NCBI GenBank assembly: GCA_043808235.1
Contig: JAZDFC010000037.1
Coordinates: 1 to 64,000, forward strand
DNA: 64,000 nucleotides
From: JAZDFC01 sp043808235
GTDB lineage: Bacteria; Bacteroidota; Ignavibacteria; Ignavibacteriales; Melioribacteraceae
Reading direction: 5' to 3'
Shown here: one piece after another, positions 62,596 through 64,000 of the stretch
How positions within the stretch are numbered: the first letter of the stretch is position 1
Layout of the letters: the number at the start of each line of letters is the position of its first letter
Made by a program: the position numbers and the translations under genes
The notes under the pieces: model-generated
Seen by the model: the letters and a program-made list of their open reading frames with translations, nothing else
What the model was told of the DNA's origin: nothing
Databases searched by the model: none

Positions 62596-62936
62596 ATTAA
62601 TACAACTTCTTTTAGAATTTCATTTTTTATTGGTAGAACAGAGTACGGACCTTCTTCCCATGATTTTTCATAAACAACAATGGCACTGAAATTAGTGCCA
62701 TACTTAAGATTTATTTCAAATATTTCATCGGTGATATGATGCCGTTCATTGCGCGTTAATTGTATGGAAGTAATTACTAATAAATCTATATCCGATTCCG
62801 AATCATTGGTACCCCGAGAGTAGGAGCCGAAGAGAATTATCTTTGAGATTTTGTTTTCTGAGAGCAAGCTATTACTCAAAATTTTCAAGGCTTCTTTTTC
62901 TTTGATTGACAAATTTATTTCATCCAGATTTTTCAT
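62592..62936 (-). CDS. MNT-type nucleotidyltransferase antitoxin
   Basis: A 114-residue minimal nucleotidyltransferase with the active-site motif FGSYSRGTNDSESDIDLLV near residue 36. In characterised HEPN/MNT pairs the MNT protein adds nucleotides to the HEPN RNase and silences it. The GSYSRG variant keeps the GS and DxD residues. Here the toxin partner downstream is truncated, leaving an apparently intact antitoxin. Confidence 0.85.
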   Translation of the reverse strand: MKNLDEINLSIKEKEALKILSNSLLSENKISKIILFGSYSRGTNDSESDIDLLVITSIQLTRNERHHITDEIFEINLKYGTNFSAIVVYEKSWEEGPYSVLPIKNEILKEVVLI

Positions 62937-63053
62937 AAAATAATCATCATTTTTGTTTCTAATGATAAATTAAACTCTTCAACTATCTTTGTCAATAGAT
63001 TCGCATATATTGAAGCACTGCAATGAACAAATTAACTTGCTTATGGATTTTGA

Positions 63054-63410
63054 TTATTTACTTTCCGTATCAATCCGCAATGTTGGTGGCGTAGCGTTTA
63101 CTACAACTACTGTGTAGTTATTATCATTCGCTGCTCTGAATGTTATCGAAGGCGATTCCGTTTCATTCTGAATTACAGCATTGGCTGTAAATGTACCTTC
63201 GGCTATATCTTGATAACCGGAAACAGTGCCGCCTTCAACATTATTTATATTGATTGTATTGTCGTTGTATTGTTTTACCTGCACATTTACTTTTGTAGTC
63301 CGCTCATTTTTTACGCGAACACTCGGCGGTTCTTCCGAACATGCAATATTCAAAAAAATTATTGCTGATAAAGCCAAAATTGATAATATCCTTTTCGTAT
63401 GAACTCCCAA
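63054..63410 (-). CDS. Small lipoprotein of unknown function
   Basis: A 118-residue protein with a lipoprotein signal (lipobox LNIAC, Cys near residue 24) followed by a single beta-rich domain (VRVKNERTTKVNVQVKQY, TFTANAVIQNETESPSITF) resembling small immunoglobulin-like or lipocalin-like folds. I do not recognise the family. The start is TTG at 63410; no other start precedes the signal helix. It is divergent from hemH. Confidence 0.65.
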   Translation of the reverse strand: MGVHTKRILSILALSAIIFLNIACSEEPPSVRVKNERTTKVNVQVKQYNDNTININNVEGGTVSGYQDIAEGTFTANAVIQNETESPSITFRAANDNNYTVVVVNATPPTLRIDTESK

Positions 63411-63609
63411 ATTTTACAAATAGAATATACTAATTAAGGACTTAAGCTGATTGATCCTAAATATGGCATTCCTCTGCTATCTATCCATTCTTTTTCAGCA
63501 CAAAACCATGAATTTTGTATCGGGAAGAGACACTTTAATCCCCTCAAAACTGGCGCTAAATTTAGTAAATTTACGCTTCAAGATAGCCCATTTTTGAAAG
63601 GATTGTTAG

Positions 63610-64000
63610 TTGCCCAAAATTGCTGTAGTACTTTTTAATCTTGGCGGACCCGATAGTCTTTCTGCCATTGAGCCGTTTTTATTTAATTTGTTTTGCGATC
63701 CCGACATATTTAAAATACCCGTCGGACAAAAATTATTTGCCGGTTACATTTCCAGAAAACGAGCGCCCAAAGTTGCCGGAGAATACAAACTCATTGGTGG
63801 CAAATCCCCGATAAGTGAATGGACGGAAAAGCAACGCTTAATGCTCGAAGCGGAATTGAGAGACGAATTTGAGAATATTTCTGTCTTTACTGCGATGAGA
63901 TACTGGCATCCGCTGACTGCCGAAACTGTTCATAAAGTCGAAGAACTGAATTTCGATAAAATAATTTTGCTTCCGCTTTATCCTCACTATTCGATTACAA
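63610..64000 (+). CDS. hemH: Ferrochelatase, N-terminal part (cut by window end)
   Basis: Inserts iron into porphyrin in the last step of heme synthesis. From TTG 63610 the frame reads PKIAVVLFNLGGPDSLSAIE, then YKLIGGKSPISEWTEKQ, FTAMRYWHPLTAETV and LLPLYPHYSIT, clear ferrochelatase motifs, and runs off the right edge after 130 codons. It continues the heme theme but is separated from the hem operon by the HEPN/MNT remnant and a lipoprotein gene. Confidence 0.92.
   Translation, partial: MPKIAVVLFNLGGPDSLSAIEPFLFNLFCDPDIFKIPVGQKLFAGYISRKRAPKVAGEYKLIGGKSPISEWTEKQRLMLEAELRDEFENISVFTAMRYWHPLTAETVHKVEELNFDKIILLPLYPHYSIT

Overview
The window looks like chromosomal DNA of an anaerobic or facultative member of the Ignavibacteria (Bacteroidota/Chlorobiota lineage). 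Three things suggest this: a C-terminal type IX secretion sorting domain with the NSPNPFNPTTQI motif (6826-8664), several promoters of the Bacteroidota type TAnnTTTG about 18-20 bases downstream of a TTG/TTTG box, and heptose/KDO lipopolysaccharide genes. The species call is inference. I saw no tRNA, rRNA, CRISPR array, insertion sequence or phage gene.

Layout. (1) 1-9640: a AAA+ ATPase, ATP-type PEP carboxykinase, KDO transferase and heptosyltransferase on the minus strand, then a beta-propeller lipoprotein, a T9SS-sorted protein and a small unknown gene on the plus strand, followed by a frameshifted hicA remnant. (2) 9698-21606, minus strand: a nearly complete branched-chain amino acid operon, ilvD-ilvB-ilvN-ilvC-leuB-leuA-leuC-leuD-cimA, preceded by a good promoter and an unreported-size leader peptide packed with Ile/Leu/Val codons and followed by hairpins, i.e. 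an attenuator. CimA supplies 2-oxobutyrate for isoleucine from pyruvate. (3) 21834-28472: a RelE-type toxin-antitoxin pair, then thrA-asd-thrB-thrC. (4) 28654-33947, minus strand: metX and metY under a SAM-I riboswitch; upstream of the riboswitch are a second terminator, a 27-codon Met/Cys-rich leader reading frame and a promoter, which suggests two stacked attenuation devices. Then comes a trifunctional chorismate mutase/prephenate dehydratase/DAHP synthase.

(5) 34481-55473: a large respiratory locus with seven multiheme c-type cytochromes holding 82 CXXCH motifs, plus a few non-canonical heme motifs. It begins with a Tat-exported four-cluster ferredoxin, an NrfD-type quinone-interacting membrane protein and a 13-heme cytochrome. 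Next is an unusual signalling trio: a histidine kinase with periplasmic heme motifs and a zinc-ribbon-like insertion in its ATPase domain, and two response regulators whose outputs resemble glycine-cleavage H protein but lack the lipoyl lysine. Then follow a 19-heme cytochrome plus separate cytochrome b, a 16-heme/cytochrome b fusion (like Geobacter CbcL), a c554-type tetraheme protein, an outer-membrane barrel, a 14-heme cytochrome and a heme lipoprotein. Together these could carry electrons from the quinone pool through the periplasm and across the outer membrane. A sigma-54 activator gene follows a terminator, and the next operon (10-heme lipoprotein and double-rhodanese lipoprotein) starts from a perfect -24/-12 sigma-54 promoter.

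(6) 55506-64000: a TPR protein, then a heme biosynthesis operon ccsA/hemX-like-hemA-hemC-hemD-hemE-hemN, with hemH beginning at the right edge. Siting heme synthesis and a cytochrome c assembly protein beside the cytochrome locus fits the heme demand. Between hemN and hemH lie a truncated HEPN gene with its MNT nucleotidyltransferase and a small lipoprotein. Intergenic spaces throughout the biosynthetic half carry several families of short palindromic repeats.
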